From the NCBI GenBank assembly GCA_902200405.1, contig CABIKN020000012.1, forward strand, positions 1 through 49,772: a DNA stretch of 49,772 nucleotides. The letters are read 5' to 3'. Source of the stretch: Candidatus Roizmanbacteria bacterium (GTDB taxonomy: Bacteria > Patescibacteriota > Microgenomatia > UBA1406 > GWC2-37-13). Shown here piece by piece: positions 39,734-48,238 of this stretch. The translations under genes were made by a program, and so were the position numbers. Every line of letters starts with the position of its first letter. Position 1 is the first letter of the stretch. The notes beneath the pieces are model-generated. The model made no database searches and was not told the origin of the DNA. It saw nothing but the letters and a program-made list of their open reading frames with translations.

Positions 39734-42405
39734 TTCTTCAAAATATTCTTTCTAAAAACGTAGGCAATTCCTCCTAATATTAGCGAAGTTATTGATGGCC
39801 AAATATAATCCCAAATATTTGATGATTTTGTAATTCCTTTTTTTGTCTCTGTCTGCTTATTTACTTCTGCTGGTGGAGTTATTAATTCCTCTTGACCTGA
39901 GGATATTCCTAAAACATCAGATGAAGTGTCTTTGGATAAAAGAGGACTGCTAACTAATGACTGAATCGGCTGATTATTCGTTGAAGAGTCGGTTGACGAA
40001 GATGAATTTGTAGATTGTGGAATGGATGCTGGTACTAGTGTTGGCGTTGGAGTTGCAGTCGGTGTTGAGGTTGGAATAGGAGTTGCCGTCGGAGAAGGAA
40101 ATATCGAGAAAGCTGTTTGATTGTTATATAGTATATTATAGTCATCAATTTGAGATGAGGCTGGCGATTGAGAGATTTCTCCGTTAATACTTTCCCAAAT
40201 ATCATTATTTTCCGAAATCTGGCCAACGATCACTTCGTATTTACCCTGATCAACTCCCTGGACTTTTAATTCATAATTTCCTGTTTGCGCATCAGGAATA
40301 AAAATAATTCCTTCATTTTCAACATATTCATTTTCATTAAATTCAACCGTCATCGTCGCTGGAGATTTGATCAGGAAAATTAAAGATGTTGAAATTTTTG
40401 TTGTTTGCCCTTCAACAATTTGGTCGTCATCGAAATTGATATTTAATATATTTAGTATTTTTTTAATCGCCTCTTTTTTAGTAATAATCTCTCCGTGATC
40501 AAAATAAAATTTTTCCGAATCAGTATCTTGAGAAGCACTTTTACTTAGAATCGTATAATCACCCAAATCAAAATACGATTCCCGAGGTCTTCCGTCCAAA
40601 TAATTTCCTAATAATTTATCAACAATATTTTGAAGTTCAACGATATAACCCGCCGGAGTGTTATTATCTTTCTCTCCGTAAATTGCCGTAAACAAGAAAA
40701 AGATTTCTAAAAAAGTTTGATTATAGACTGGTAAAAAATTATTTTTAATCGTCATACTATCAATTGAGATTTCGTTGCCCTGAAGATCTTTCAAAAAATT
40801 AAATGTTGGAAATAGTTCTTTTGCTATAGGAAATCTATTAGCAATTGTATCTTTGTCACTTTCTATGATTGATTTATTTAAAACCAGGATTATCTTTTCA
40901 GCCAACCACAAAAATGTATTATCTCTATCGACCTCTCCCGCTTCCAATGGTTTGTAAAACTGAACTGCTCCAAAATGCGGTGAGCCAACTGAAATAATCT
41001 GATTAATCTTGTCCTTATTTTTTTGAGTAAAAATCCGGGCGATCAAGCCTCCCAAAGAGTGTCCTACGATATTTACTTTTTGATTAGGTTCATTATCCCA
41101 AATTTTCGTCTGAAGATAACTATTCAAGTCATTGGTGGTTTTTTCTATTGACTGACGCCAGTCATAAGGAAATAAAAATAGATTAATGTTTTCCTGATAG
41201 CCAATATTTTTTAAAGTATTTATTAAACCATCATATTCTTTAACAAAATTTTGCATCTTCCAGGCAGAATAATCAACCGTTTGATTGTGTAAAATTGCAT
41301 CTCGATTCCATGAGGCCATAAAACCCGGAATGATAATTATGGGGGTAAGAATGTTTGGCGTAGGGGTCGGGTTTCCCGAACCTGATGTTGGAGTGGGAAT
41401 TGCAGTTGGCGTCGGAGTTGATGTGGGAGTCGGTGTTAAAGTTGGAGTTGGTAATAGTGTTGGAGTCGCTGTTGGAGTTTGCGTTGGTGTTGGTGTTGAC
41501 GTCGGGGACAGGCACGCCTGTCCTGTGCATGCCAAATTCAATCTCCAACGTGAATCGCTGCCCAGTCCCGAATAGTATAATTTTAAGCCTCCGTTATCAT
41601 TTAAAACTGAAGGAAAAATTAGGTGTCTTTGATCATAGGGATTATCCCTGGTCAATAAATATCCCTGATCAATAAATACGGAATCACAATTTAATGGTAG
41701 GGTGCTTTTTGCTACTTTTATTCCACTACTGTCTGAACGATGGAAAAATAAATATAGATCATTATTTTCCTGGTAAGGAAAAGGGCCATCGCCGCCGTAT
41801 AAAAATCCATTTGAACATCGTTGCCAAGTAATTAAATCGTCGGAATAAGCCAATTTTATTTTAAAACCGTCTCCGCCCCAAGCTCCGAAAAATAGATAGG
41901 TACGACTATTCTGTTGGAATGGAGACCCGGCAAAGACACCGTTTTTTTCCGAATTGTTATTAATATCAGGCGTTATAACAGGGACGAGATTTGGTGAACA
42001 GTTGAAATTAGAATCGCAAACACTGGAGTAGATTCTGTAAATCGTATTATTATCATATCGAGTAATAAATAGTAGATATCCTGTTTGAGTTTTTAGGACT
42101 CTTGCGTTTGATAGTTCAACGCCAGTATTTAAGATCTCCTTTTTCATCTGCCAGTCAATGCCATTGGCGGATTCAAAATATCCTAAAGAATAATATGTTT
42201 CCGGTGGTCTATGAATAACAAAAATTCCTTTATAAAGATCTCCTTCTTTGAAAATATTAGCTTGAAGTTGACTGGTGTAGCCATTGGTGTACGTAACAGG
42301 AAGGGGATTTTCGGTTACTTTTTCAAACTGAAAGGCAAAAGCATTTTTAACAAACAATAAACAAGTGATTAAAACTAAAATTAATCTAAAAATATTTTTT
42401 AACAT
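39730..42405 (-). CDS. Secreted beta-propeller / LCAT-like lipase, membrane-anchored
   Basis: An 891-residue surface protein. A signal peptide (1-24) is followed by a five-bladed beta-propeller like the GH43/GH32 fold (about 27-295; NARVLKTQTGYLLFITRYD, AGSPFQQNSRTYLFFGAWG, YQENNDLYLFFHRSD). A Pro-Thr linker (about 297-345) leads to an alpha/beta hydrolase of the lecithin:cholesterol acyltransferase type with PIIIIPGFMAS, FPYDWRQSIE, nucleophile GHSLGGL (about 446-452) and VGSPHFGA. A beta domain, a second Pro-Thr linker (about 765-792) and a C-terminal helix plus FRKNILKK anchor end it. The substrate is unknown, but lipid or acyl glycans of a host membrane are possible. A GGACAGGC palindrome (41506-41523) is in frame just before the first linker. 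Confidence 0.85.
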   Translation of the reverse strand: MLKNIFRLILVLITCLLFVKNAFAFQFEKVTENPLPVTYTNGYTSQLQANIFKEGDLYKGIFVIHRPPETYYSLGYFESANGIDWQMKKEILNTGVELSNARVLKTQTGYLLFITRYDNNTIYRIYSSVCDSNFNCSPNLVPVITPDINNNSEKNGVFAGSPFQQNSRTYLFFGAWGGDGFKIKLAYSDDLITWQRCSNGFLYGGDGPFPYQENNDLYLFFHRSDSSGIKVAKSTLPLNCDSVFIDQGYLLTRDNPYDQRHLIFPSVLNDNGGLKLYYSGLGSDSRWRLNLACTGQACLSPTSTPTPTQTPTATPTLLPTPTLTPTPTSTPTPTAIPTPTSGSGNPTPTPNILTPIIIIPGFMASWNRDAILHNQTVDYSAWKMQNFVKEYDGLINTLKNIGYQENINLFLFPYDWRQSIEKTTNDLNSYLQTKIWDNEPNQKVNIVGHSLGGLIARIFTQKNKDKINQIISVGSPHFGAVQFYKPLEAGEVDRDNTFLWLAEKIILVLNKSIIESDKDTIANRFPIAKELFPTFNFLKDLQGNEISIDSMTIKNNFLPVYNQTFLEIFFLFTAIYGEKDNNTPAGYIVELQNIVDKLLGNYLDGRPRESYFDLGDYTILSKSASQDTDSEKFYFDHGEIITKKEAIKKILNILNINFDDDQIVEGQTTKISTSLIFLIKSPATMTVEFNENEYVENEGIIFIPDAQTGNYELKVQGVDQGKYEVIVGQISENNDIWESINGEISQSPASSQIDDYNILYNNQTAFSIFPSPTATPIPTSTPTATPTPTLVPASIPQSTNSSSSTDSSTNNQPIQSLVSSPLLSKDTSSDVLGISSGQEELITPPAEVNKQTETKKGITKSSNIWDYIWPSITSLILGGIAYVFRKNILKK
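41506..41523. repeat. GGACAGGC-AC-GCCTGTCC palindrome inside the lipase gene
   Basis: Eight-base arms around AC, in frame, encoding GQACLS at the propeller-linker junction. It is unrelated to other palindromes here. Confidence 0.7.
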
Positions 42406-42419
42406 ATTTTCTGTATTTT

Positions 42420-42480
42420 GTCATCCCCGTGAAGACGGGGATCCATTCTTGGTCTGGATTCCCTCCTTCGAGGGAATGAC
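42420..42480. repeat. GTCATCCCCGTG...GAATGAC repeat upstream of the lipase
   Basis: CCCCGTGAAGACGGGG and TTCCCTCCTTCGAGGGAA hairpins within GTCAT...ATGAC ends, 15 bp upstream of the lipase start. The hairpin could influence the promoter of the cassette. Confidence 0.85.
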
Positions 42481-42497
42481 ACAAATGTCAATTTAAG

Positions 42498-42548
42498 AAC
42501 TTTATAAACTTTATGAACTTAATAGTCCACCGCTTATAACCTACAAAA
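42498..42548. repeat. ACTTTATGAACTT words plus TTATAACCTACAAAA element, copy 1
   Basis: ACTTTATAAACTTTATGAACTT is followed by CTTATAACCTACAAAAG (42533-42549). The same pair of parts in the same order occurs at 43620-43685, on the other side of the GT-C gene. Confidence 0.65.
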
Positions 42549-42569
42549 GTATGTTTTTGGAGCGTTAAA

Positions 42570-43619
42570 TCAATATTTTTTCTTCAATAGATACCCTATT
42601 TTTACGAAGCTAAGCCAAAGTACAAAACCGATGATATTTTGGGAAATTACTAACCAATTGGGAGTTAGCTTGCAAGTCTGACAAAACAATAAAAAGTAAT
42701 AAAAAGAGATCAAATATACGAAAATCATCAAAATAAGAAATATATATTTCCTAGGTTTTTCAATAATCAGAAAGGGGATTATCCAAACAAAATATTGAAT
42801 GGAAAAATTCGTTGTAAAAACGAAAAAGAAAAATAAGAGCTTTAGAATGTTTTTTATTAAATTTTTTTCTGTATTAAACCAGGAATATCTAAAAAAACTG
42901 ATTAAGAATATTAAAGTAGTTAGCTTTTGGAAGAGAATTCTTTGTTTTCCCAATAATGACGTCCAACCCCAGATACCCCATAACCCTTGATAATAGATTA
43001 AAGTTTTACCGATATTAAATAGAGAACTCTTGAATAGCCATACGTAAATTAAACTAAATATAACCGGGAAAATAATAATTAAGATTAATAATTTTTTATT
43101 CATTATCCTTCGCATAATTGGAATAAAAAATAAAATCGGCCAAGTCTTAGTTAAAATAGCAAATGAAAAACTTAAAATACCTCCTAATTCATTTTTCCTA
43201 TTTAATAAATATATGGTCAACAAAATAAAAAACAACGGTATTACATCAAACTGCCCGTGCAACGTAGTAACTAAAATAGTTACAGGATTAATAGCGTAAA
43301 GGAAAGCTGTCTTAAGGTTTTTCTTTGAAAGTAGATAAACTAAATAGAGAATCCCTGAATCGAATATAATATTTATAATTTTTATGATAATTATAATGAT
43401 TATTTTGCTTTGGCCCAACCAAACAGCCATCGCCTCGATATAAAGAAAAAACGGCAGATAAGGATGATGAAGATTGGCTACACTTGGATAAATGTTTATT
43501 CCCTTTAAGGTCAACTCACCAACCTGAACGTAAGATCGTAAATCATAGTTGCTAATATTTCTGAATAGATAAAGGAAAATTAATCGTACGATTATTGCAA
43601 GAATAAAAATCTTTTTCAT
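42570..43619 (-). CDS. GT-C fold polyprenyl-phosphate-sugar glycosyltransferase (GT87/GT39-like)
   Basis: A 349-residue protein with about nine membrane helices. An early acidic loop (NYDLRSYVQVGELTLKG; Asp at the GT-C catalytic place) and HGQFDVIPLFFILLTIYLL match mannosyltransferase families that use lipid-linked sugars. AILTKTWPILFFIPI is the typical second motif. It is flanked on both sides by the same dispersed element (42498 and 43620). It probably adds a sugar on the outer face of the membrane. The sugar cannot be told from sequence. Confidence 0.75.
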   Translation of the reverse strand: MKKIFILAIIVRLIFLYLFRNISNYDLRSYVQVGELTLKGINIYPSVANLHHPYLPFFLYIEAMAVWLGQSKIIIIIIIKIINIIFDSGILYLVYLLSKKNLKTAFLYAINPVTILVTTLHGQFDVIPLFFILLTIYLLNRKNELGGILSFSFAILTKTWPILFFIPIMRRIMNKKLLILIIIFPVIFSLIYVWLFKSSLFNIGKTLIYYQGLWGIWGWTSLLGKQRILFQKLTTLIFLISFFRYSWFNTEKNLIKNILKLLFFFFVFTTNFSIQYFVWIIPFLIIEKPRKYIFLILMIFVYLISFYYFLLFCQTCKLTPNWLVISQNIIGFVLWLSFVKIGYLLKKKY

Positions 43620-43685
43620 ACTTTATGGACTTTATAGACTTTATAACTTTATGAACTCTCTGTCAGTCGGTTATAACCTACAAAA
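43620..43685. repeat. ACTTTATGAACTC words plus TTATAACCTACAAAA element, copy 2
   Basis: ACTTTATGGACTTTATAGACTTTATAACTTTATGAACTC-type words (period about 10-11 nt) are followed by GGTTATAACCTACAAAAATA (43670-43687). The spacer holds no gene and separates divergent genes. Confidence 0.65.
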
Positions 43686-43765
43686 ATACAGAAATAGGGC
43701 GTAGAAACGGGATTTTAAAGGCAATATGCCACATCAAAATTTAGCGAAGTTGCTATAATATACCC

Positions 43766-44542
43766 ATGAGCGCGAAACTATCGGTTTTGATGATCACAAA
43801 AAATGCCGCCGAAACTTTGGAAAAATCCCTTGCTTCAATAAAAAAAATTGCTGATGAGATAATTATTGTTGATAGTAACTCGACCGACCGAACAGTTGAG
43901 ATTGCTAAAAATTATCTTGCCAAAGTCTATATTAAGGAATTTGCCAATATTGGAAAACAAAGAATTTTCGGATTTTCAAAAGCCACTGGTAAATGGGTAT
44001 TAATTCTCGATTGCGATGAAATTGTATCGGAAAAATTAATGAAGGAAATAAAAATGAAAATTGAAAATTTAAAATTGAAAATTAATTCATACTATATTCC
44101 TTACCAAAATTTCTTTTTAAATAAACCCCTCCAATTTGGAGGCGAGAATTATAAAATGCTTCGTCTTTTTCGTCGTATCAAGTTATCAATAGAACCATCA
44201 CTCGTCCATAACAGGATTAAAGTTAAGGACAAAAAAATAGGTTATCTTAAAGGGAAAATATTTCACCACTCATACCGATCGTTTTCTCAAACGTTTTTAA
44301 AGTTCACTGATTACGGAGTTCGCATGGCAAGAGAAAAGTATTTAACCGGGGAAAAATCTTCTTTTAAAAAAATATTTCTTTATCCTATTCACATGTTTTG
44401 GGCCCGGTTTATCAAAGACAAAGGCTATGAAGATGGACTTTTCAGGATACCGTTAGACATTGGATTTGCTTATATGGAATTCGTGACTTACTTTATGTTA
44501 GCCATTATGTCATTCCCTGGATCCCCGTCTTCACGGGGATGA
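43766..44542 (+). CDS. Family 2 glycosyltransferase (WaaE/KdtX-like)
   Basis: A 258-residue GT-A enzyme: LSVLMITKNAAETLEKSLAS at the start, IIIVDSNSTDRTVEIA, the DxD-like LILDCDEIVS, and FHHSYRSFSQTFLKFTDYG typical of the WaaE/Kdo-transferase-like branch. The last ten residues, FPGSPSSRG, and the stop are encoded by the palindromic repeat at 44509-44543; the original C-terminus is lost or extended. The next glycosyltransferase starts within the repeat edge. Donor and acceptor are unknown. Confidence 0.88.
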   Translation: MSAKLSVLMITKNAAETLEKSLASIKKIADEIIIVDSNSTDRTVEIAKNYLAKVYIKEFANIGKQRIFGFSKATGKWVLILDCDEIVSEKLMKEIKMKIENLKLKINSYYIPYQNFFLNKPLQFGGENYKMLRLFRRIKLSIEPSLVHNRIKVKDKKIGYLKGKIFHHSYRSFSQTFLKFTDYGVRMAREKYLTGEKSSFKKIFLYPIHMFWARFIKDKGYEDGLFRIPLDIGFAYMEFVTYFMLAIMSFPGSPSSRG

Positions 44543-44543
44543 C
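44509..44543. repeat. GTCATTCCCTGGATCCCCGTCTTCACGGGGATGAC repeat (35 bp), given in parts
   Basis: GTCATTCCCTGGAT followed by the hairpin CCCCGTCTTCACGGGG and ATGAC. It contains the stop codon of the glycosyltransferase (44540-44542) and an ATG that lies in frame with the next gene. Confidence 0.85.
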
Positions 44544-44556
44544 AATAAACACTTAT

Positions 44557-46476
44557 ATGAAAACGGCTTTTATTTTTGTTCTCTACAAGACGCCGCAATC
44601 AGAAATCAATAGATTAAAAACAGAAGTTAAAAACGTTGGCTTCAAAGATTACAAGATTTATTTTATTGACAATACCAACAACTTTCAAGGTTATGCAGCC
44701 GGGGTCAATCAAGGAATTAAAAACGCTCTAAAAGATAGTTGCGATCTGTTTGCAATCGCCAACCCAGATATTTGTTTAGCAAATCTAAAATTTCCATATT
44801 TTTTTGACGTCTCTCGACGTTTTGATATTTGGGGATTATCCATGAACCAACAAGATAAAACTTTTTATGGCGGAGAAATTGATCGCTGGCGCATGAGCGG
44901 GGGACTCATTGAAAAAAAGCCAACTAAACGATTTATTGAAACAGATTTTGTCTCGGGATCTTTAATGTTTATCAAAAAAAAAGTTATCGATAGGATTGGT
45001 TTACTAGACGAAAGTTACTTTATGTATTACGAGGAAGTCGACTTTTGTTATCGAGCCAAAAAAGCCGGTTTTAGGATAGGTGTCGATACAAAACTTGAAT
45101 ATGAACATTTCGAAGTTTCACAAGATAATCCAACCAAGGAATTTTACCTTTTTAAAAATCGCTTAAAGTTCTTATTTAAATTTGGGTCGTTCAAACAAAA
45201 AGTTCGTGAATTAATAAGGACACCTAAAACTATTTTTGAAGAAATAAAAAAACGGCCTTTTTACCTAAATTTTTTTAGTCTAAATATTTCATCGGTAACA
45301 AACAAAATTCTTCACTTTGTCTTGTTCTTAATCTTAATTAATTATTTCAAACCGGAAGAATTTGCTATCTATACTTTAGCATGGACTCAGATCGGACTGC
45401 TTTTACCGTTAGTTGATTTTGGAACAACTTCCTACGGCTTAGTCCATATCAATGATTCAATAGACAAAAAAGTTAGCGAGCTTTTTTCATTAAGATTTTA
45501 TTTATCACTAATAACTTTTGTTTTAACGATAATTTTGGCGGTTTTATTTCGTTATCCAACCTCCATCCTAATTCCAATTATTCTTATCTCTTTTGTTATT
45601 TTTGCAAACATGCTTTCCGGCACTTATCTTATTTTAACTTCAATTAAACAAAAATCTTATCTTGCCTCGCTCGTTTCGATGATCTTTCAAATATGTTTAG
45701 TAATTTCATTAATCGTCGGAGTTTTAATTACTAAACAATTGTTGACTGTTTTTGTTATCACTTTTGTTTTATACAATCTTTATTCTTTAATAAATTTTTT
45801 GCTTGTAAAAAAAGACGTTGGCAGTTTGTCTTTAAAAATTGATTTAAAACAGTGGTCAATAATTATAAAAAAATCTTTCGTATTTCTTTTAATCAGTTTA
45901 CTGGCAGGATTTTATTCTAAGGTTGATGTTCTTATTTTAAATTTTATAAAAGGGAAGGAAGCCGTAGGAATTTATTCAGCCGGTTATCGTTTCTTGGACG
46001 CATTAATGTTTATTGTTGTTGCCTATAATGTTTCTTCTATGCCATTATTTTCTAAACTGGCCAAAGAAAAAAAGGGGAATATTTTTGTAAATAAAATTAA
46101 GAAGGATGTGATTTTAGTTTTTGTAATTGGCATGTTTGTTGCCTTGGGTTTCTATTTTCTTGGTCCGATTATATTGCCGGTCGTATACAAAAGCACTTAT
46201 TTTGAGTCAATCCAGGTACTTCGGATAATTATTTTCGCCCTACCATTAATTTTGTTAACATCTGTTTTTTTGAACTCGATATATGCTTTAGGAAAAACAA
46301 AAATCGTTATCTATATTTTCTTGTTTCAACTAATTTTTAACATCGGCTTAAATTTATTCTTTATTCCAAAGTTTAGTTTCTTTGCCTCGGCGTACATTAC
46401 GCTCGCTGGAGAACTATTAAACACATTACTAACATTTGCAGTTTTATACAGGGTCAGTCCATGGAACAGGGTCTGA
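44557..46476 (+). CDS. Fusion of family 2 glycosyltransferase and polysaccharide flippase (Wzx-like)
   Basis: About 639 residues from MKTAFIFVLYKTP (44557); an ATG at 44539 is in the repeat. Residues 1-225 are a rhamnosyltransferase-like GT2 domain (LYKTPQSEINRL, YFIDNTNNFQGYAAGVNQGI, DFVSGSLMFIKKKVIDRIGLLDESYFMYYEEVDFCYRAKKAGF split here into segments). From about 245 a Wzx/MATE-type flippase has about twelve helices (NKILHFVLFLILINYF, VLILNFIKGKEAVGIYSAGYRFLDAL). The parts are usually two proteins; here they share one frame with no stop. The stop is inside a GGGTCTGACCC repeat. Confidence 0.85.
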   Translation: MKTAFIFVLYKTPQSEINRLKTEVKNVGFKDYKIYFIDNTNNFQGYAAGVNQGIKNALKDSCDLFAIANPDICLANLKFPYFFDVSRRFDIWGLSMNQQDKTFYGGEIDRWRMSGGLIEKKPTKRFIETDFVSGSLMFIKKKVIDRIGLLDESYFMYYEEVDFCYRAKKAGFRIGVDTKLEYEHFEVSQDNPTKEFYLFKNRLKFLFKFGSFKQKVRELIRTPKTIFEEIKKRPFYLNFFSLNISSVTNKILHFVLFLILINYFKPEEFAIYTLAWTQIGLLLPLVDFGTTSYGLVHINDSIDKKVSELFSLRFYLSLITFVLTIILAVLFRYPTSILIPIILISFVIFANMLSGTYLILTSIKQKSYLASLVSMIFQICLVISLIVGVLITKQLLTVFVITFVLYNLYSLINFLLVKKDVGSLSLKIDLKQWSIIIKKSFVFLLISLLAGFYSKVDVLILNFIKGKEAVGIYSAGYRFLDALMFIVVAYNVSSMPLFSKLAKEKKGNIFVNKIKKDVILVFVIGMFVALGFYFLGPIILPVVYKSTYFESIQVLRIIIFALPLILLTSVFLNSIYALGKTKIVIYIFLFQLIFNIGLNLFFIPKFSFFASAYITLAGELLNTLLTFAVLYRVSPWNRV

Positions 46477-46480
46477 CCCT
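46450..46480. repeat. GGGTCAGTCC...GGGTCTGACCCT repeat at a gene end
   Basis: AGGGTCAGTCC (46450-46460) and AGGGTCTGACCCT (46468-46480) are copies of the pheT repeat type. The flippase stop TGA (46474-46476) lies inside the second copy. Confidence 0.75.
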
Positions 46481-46486
46481 AATAAT

Positions 46487-47416
46487 ATGAAAAAAATATC
46501 AGTTGATGGTGGTGCTTTAAACCCAAAAAATAATCAGCGATTTGGGACGGCTGTTTTTTCTGAAAATTTGGTTAAAGCGTTACAACTTTATGATAAAAAA
46601 AATCAGTATTTTGTCTATACTTTTGGAAATTTAAAGCCTAAATTATTTTGGATGAAGGGAAGGGTCAGTCTGGAAGAGTTTAAAATAAAGAAGGATGTTT
46701 TTTTAGCTCTAAATCAGGCTTTGCCAATTTATTCTTCAGGAAAAATAATTAGCTTTTGTCACGGGCTATCTTACCACTTTTATCCTCAATATTACTCTAC
46801 AAAAGACGTCGCTCGACTTAACAAACAATTGAGGGAGATGATTACCAGATCAGATAAAATTATTGTCTCATCAGAAAAGGTTAAAAAAGAATTCATTTCG
46901 ATGTATCGATACATCGAAGGAAAAATATTTGTTCTACCGTTTGGAATACCTTTTGATACTTCGACTACGCTCAGTATTAAAAATAAAAATAAATATTTTC
47001 TCTTTGTTGGCATGGATCATCAGATAAAAAATATTGATTTTATTAAGCAGGCATTTAGTGAATTCAAAAAGGATAAAAAATATAAGGATTACAAGCTTTA
47101 TATACTAACTGAAAACGTTTCTCGTTTAAAACTTAAAAAACTTTATCAAAAAGCGACAGCTTTATTAACCGCTTCTCATTATGAAAGTTTCAATCTTCCT
47201 GTTCTTGAGGCGTTATCTCAGGGATGCCCTGTAATTGGATTAGAATCAGCCATAATTCCTGAATTAAAATCTTTTGTTAATGTAGTCAATAATATTGATG
47301 AATTTGTTGAAAATATGAAGAAAATATCCATAAAGCCAAGTGTATCATCGATTAATCGACTATACAAATTATTCAATTGGAAAAATTATGTCAATAATTT
47401 AGTAAGATTATATTGA
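46487..47416 (+). CDS. Glycosyltransferase family 1/4-type
   Basis: A 309-residue GT-B enzyme from MKKISVDGGALNPKNNQRFG (46487); an upstream ATG (46436) would overlap the flippase and read through the repeat. The N-domain is followed by a GT4 C-domain: YFLFVGMDHQIKNIDFIKQAF, ALLTASHYESFNLPVLEALSQGCPVIGL, the E(x7)E nucleotide-sugar motif. Palindromes lie in frame at 46897-46918 (TTCGATGTATC-type) and 46956-46976, so the central loop is repeat-rich. The length is short for GT4, with a reduced N-domain. Confidence 0.85.
   Translation: MKKISVDGGALNPKNNQRFGTAVFSENLVKALQLYDKKNQYFVYTFGNLKPKLFWMKGRVSLEEFKIKKDVFLALNQALPIYSSGKIISFCHGLSYHFYPQYYSTKDVARLNKQLREMITRSDKIIVSSEKVKKEFISMYRYIEGKIFVLPFGIPFDTSTTLSIKNKNKYFLFVGMDHQIKNIDFIKQAFSEFKKDKKYKDYKLYILTENVSRLKLKKLYQKATALLTASHYESFNLPVLEALSQGCPVIGLESAIIPELKSFVNVVNNIDEFVENMKKISIKPSVSSINRLYKLFNWKNYVNNLVRLY
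46897..46918. repeat. 22-bp perfect palindrome inside the GT4 gene
   Basis: Arms TTCGATGTATC / GATACATCGAA form a perfect palindrome encoding SMYRYIE. A second repeat (TACTTCGACTACGCTCAGTA, 46956-46976) follows about 40 bp later. Confidence 0.75.
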
Positions 47417-47420
47417 ATCT

Positions 47421-48227
47421 ATGAAATTAACTGCGGTAGTATTAACAAAAAACGAAGAAAAAAATATTGAGAGATGCCTTAAATCACTAGATTTTTGCGA
47501 TGAGATAATCATTGTTGATGATTATTCGGAAGATAAAACATTAGAGAAAATTCAAAAGTTAGAAGTCAAAAGTCAAAATTTAAAGTCAAAAGTCAAAATT
47601 TTTAAAAGACAATTAGAAAAAGACTTTGCACAGCAAAGAAATTTTGGTTTAACTAAGGCAAGCAATGAATGGGTATTGTTTGTTGACGCGGATGAAGAGG
47701 TATCTGAGGAATTAGCTAAAGAAGTTAGGAGTTATGTGTTAGGTGATAGGTGGAAAGAGTATAAAGCATTTTATATAAAACGTAGGGATTATTTTTGGAA
47801 CCAGGAATTAAAATTTGGTGAGGTAAAAAAAGTTAGAGAACAAGGAATTGTCCGTCTTGTCAAAAAAAATTCCGGTACATGGATGGGGACAGTTCATGAG
47901 GTTTTTCATACTGCTAAAAATATCGGTCAACTAAACAGCTACCTCAATCATTACCCCCATCAGACCTTAAAGGAGTTCATCAATGATGTAAATCGTTATT
48001 CAGATATTAGGTCGGAGGAATTGTTTAATCGTGGAACAAATACTAATGCCTTTGAAATTATTTTTTTGCCATTTGGTAAATTTATCTATAACTATTTTTT
48101 AATGTTAGGATTTTTAGACGGCCCAGCCGGTTTTACCTATTCTTTCATGATGAGCTTTCATTCATTTTTGGTTAGGTCAAAACTTTATCAATTGATTAAT
48201 ACTGGATCCCCGTCTTCACGGGGATGA
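47421..48227 (+). CDS. Family 2 glycosyltransferase
   Basis: A 268-residue GT2 enzyme (MKLTAVVLTKNEEKNIERCL, IIIVDDYSEDKTLEK, DxD at WVLFVDADEEVS, and TWMGTVHEVFH in the acceptor region). The loop KLEVKSQNLKSKVKIFK (about 48-64) is encoded by an AAAAGTCAAAA word repeat (47563-47599) like the nusB spacer. The C-terminal GSPSSRG is repeat-encoded, identical to the tail of the glycosyltransferase at 43766. The GT2 core is otherwise intact. Confidence 0.88.
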   Translation: MKLTAVVLTKNEEKNIERCLKSLDFCDEIIIVDDYSEDKTLEKIQKLEVKSQNLKSKVKIFKRQLEKDFAQQRNFGLTKASNEWVLFVDADEEVSEELAKEVRSYVLGDRWKEYKAFYIKRRDYFWNQELKFGEVKKVREQGIVRLVKKNSGTWMGTVHEVFHTAKNIGQLNSYLNHYPHQTLKEFINDVNRYSDIRSEELFNRGTNTNAFEIIFLPFGKFIYNYFLMLGFLDGPAGFTYSFMMSFHSFLVRSKLYQLINTGSPSSRG

Positions 48228-48228
48228 C
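48202..48228. repeat. CTGGATCCCCGTCTTCACGGGGATGAC-type repeat at a gene end, given in parts
   Basis: TGGATCCCCGTC, TTC and ACGGGGATGAC (27 bp) are the same half-element as at 44509; the stop codon of the glycosyltransferase (48225-48227) lies in it. Confidence 0.85.
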
Positions 48229-48238
48229 TCACTAAACC

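Noticed and set aside
41285-41675. Plus-strand Gly-Val repeat ORFs opposite the lipase
   Set aside because: They are the antisense of the Pro-Thr linker; the low-complexity codons keep several frames open.
44540-48227. UGA read as glycine (as in Gracilibacteria/Absconditabacteria)
   Set aside because: Many genes end naturally at TGA with correct family length; no conserved Gly is encoded by an in-frame TGA.
35801-48228. GTCATxCCC elements as transposon ends or an insertion sequence
   Set aside because: No transposase or target duplications are seen; they are short paired hairpins of REP-like character.
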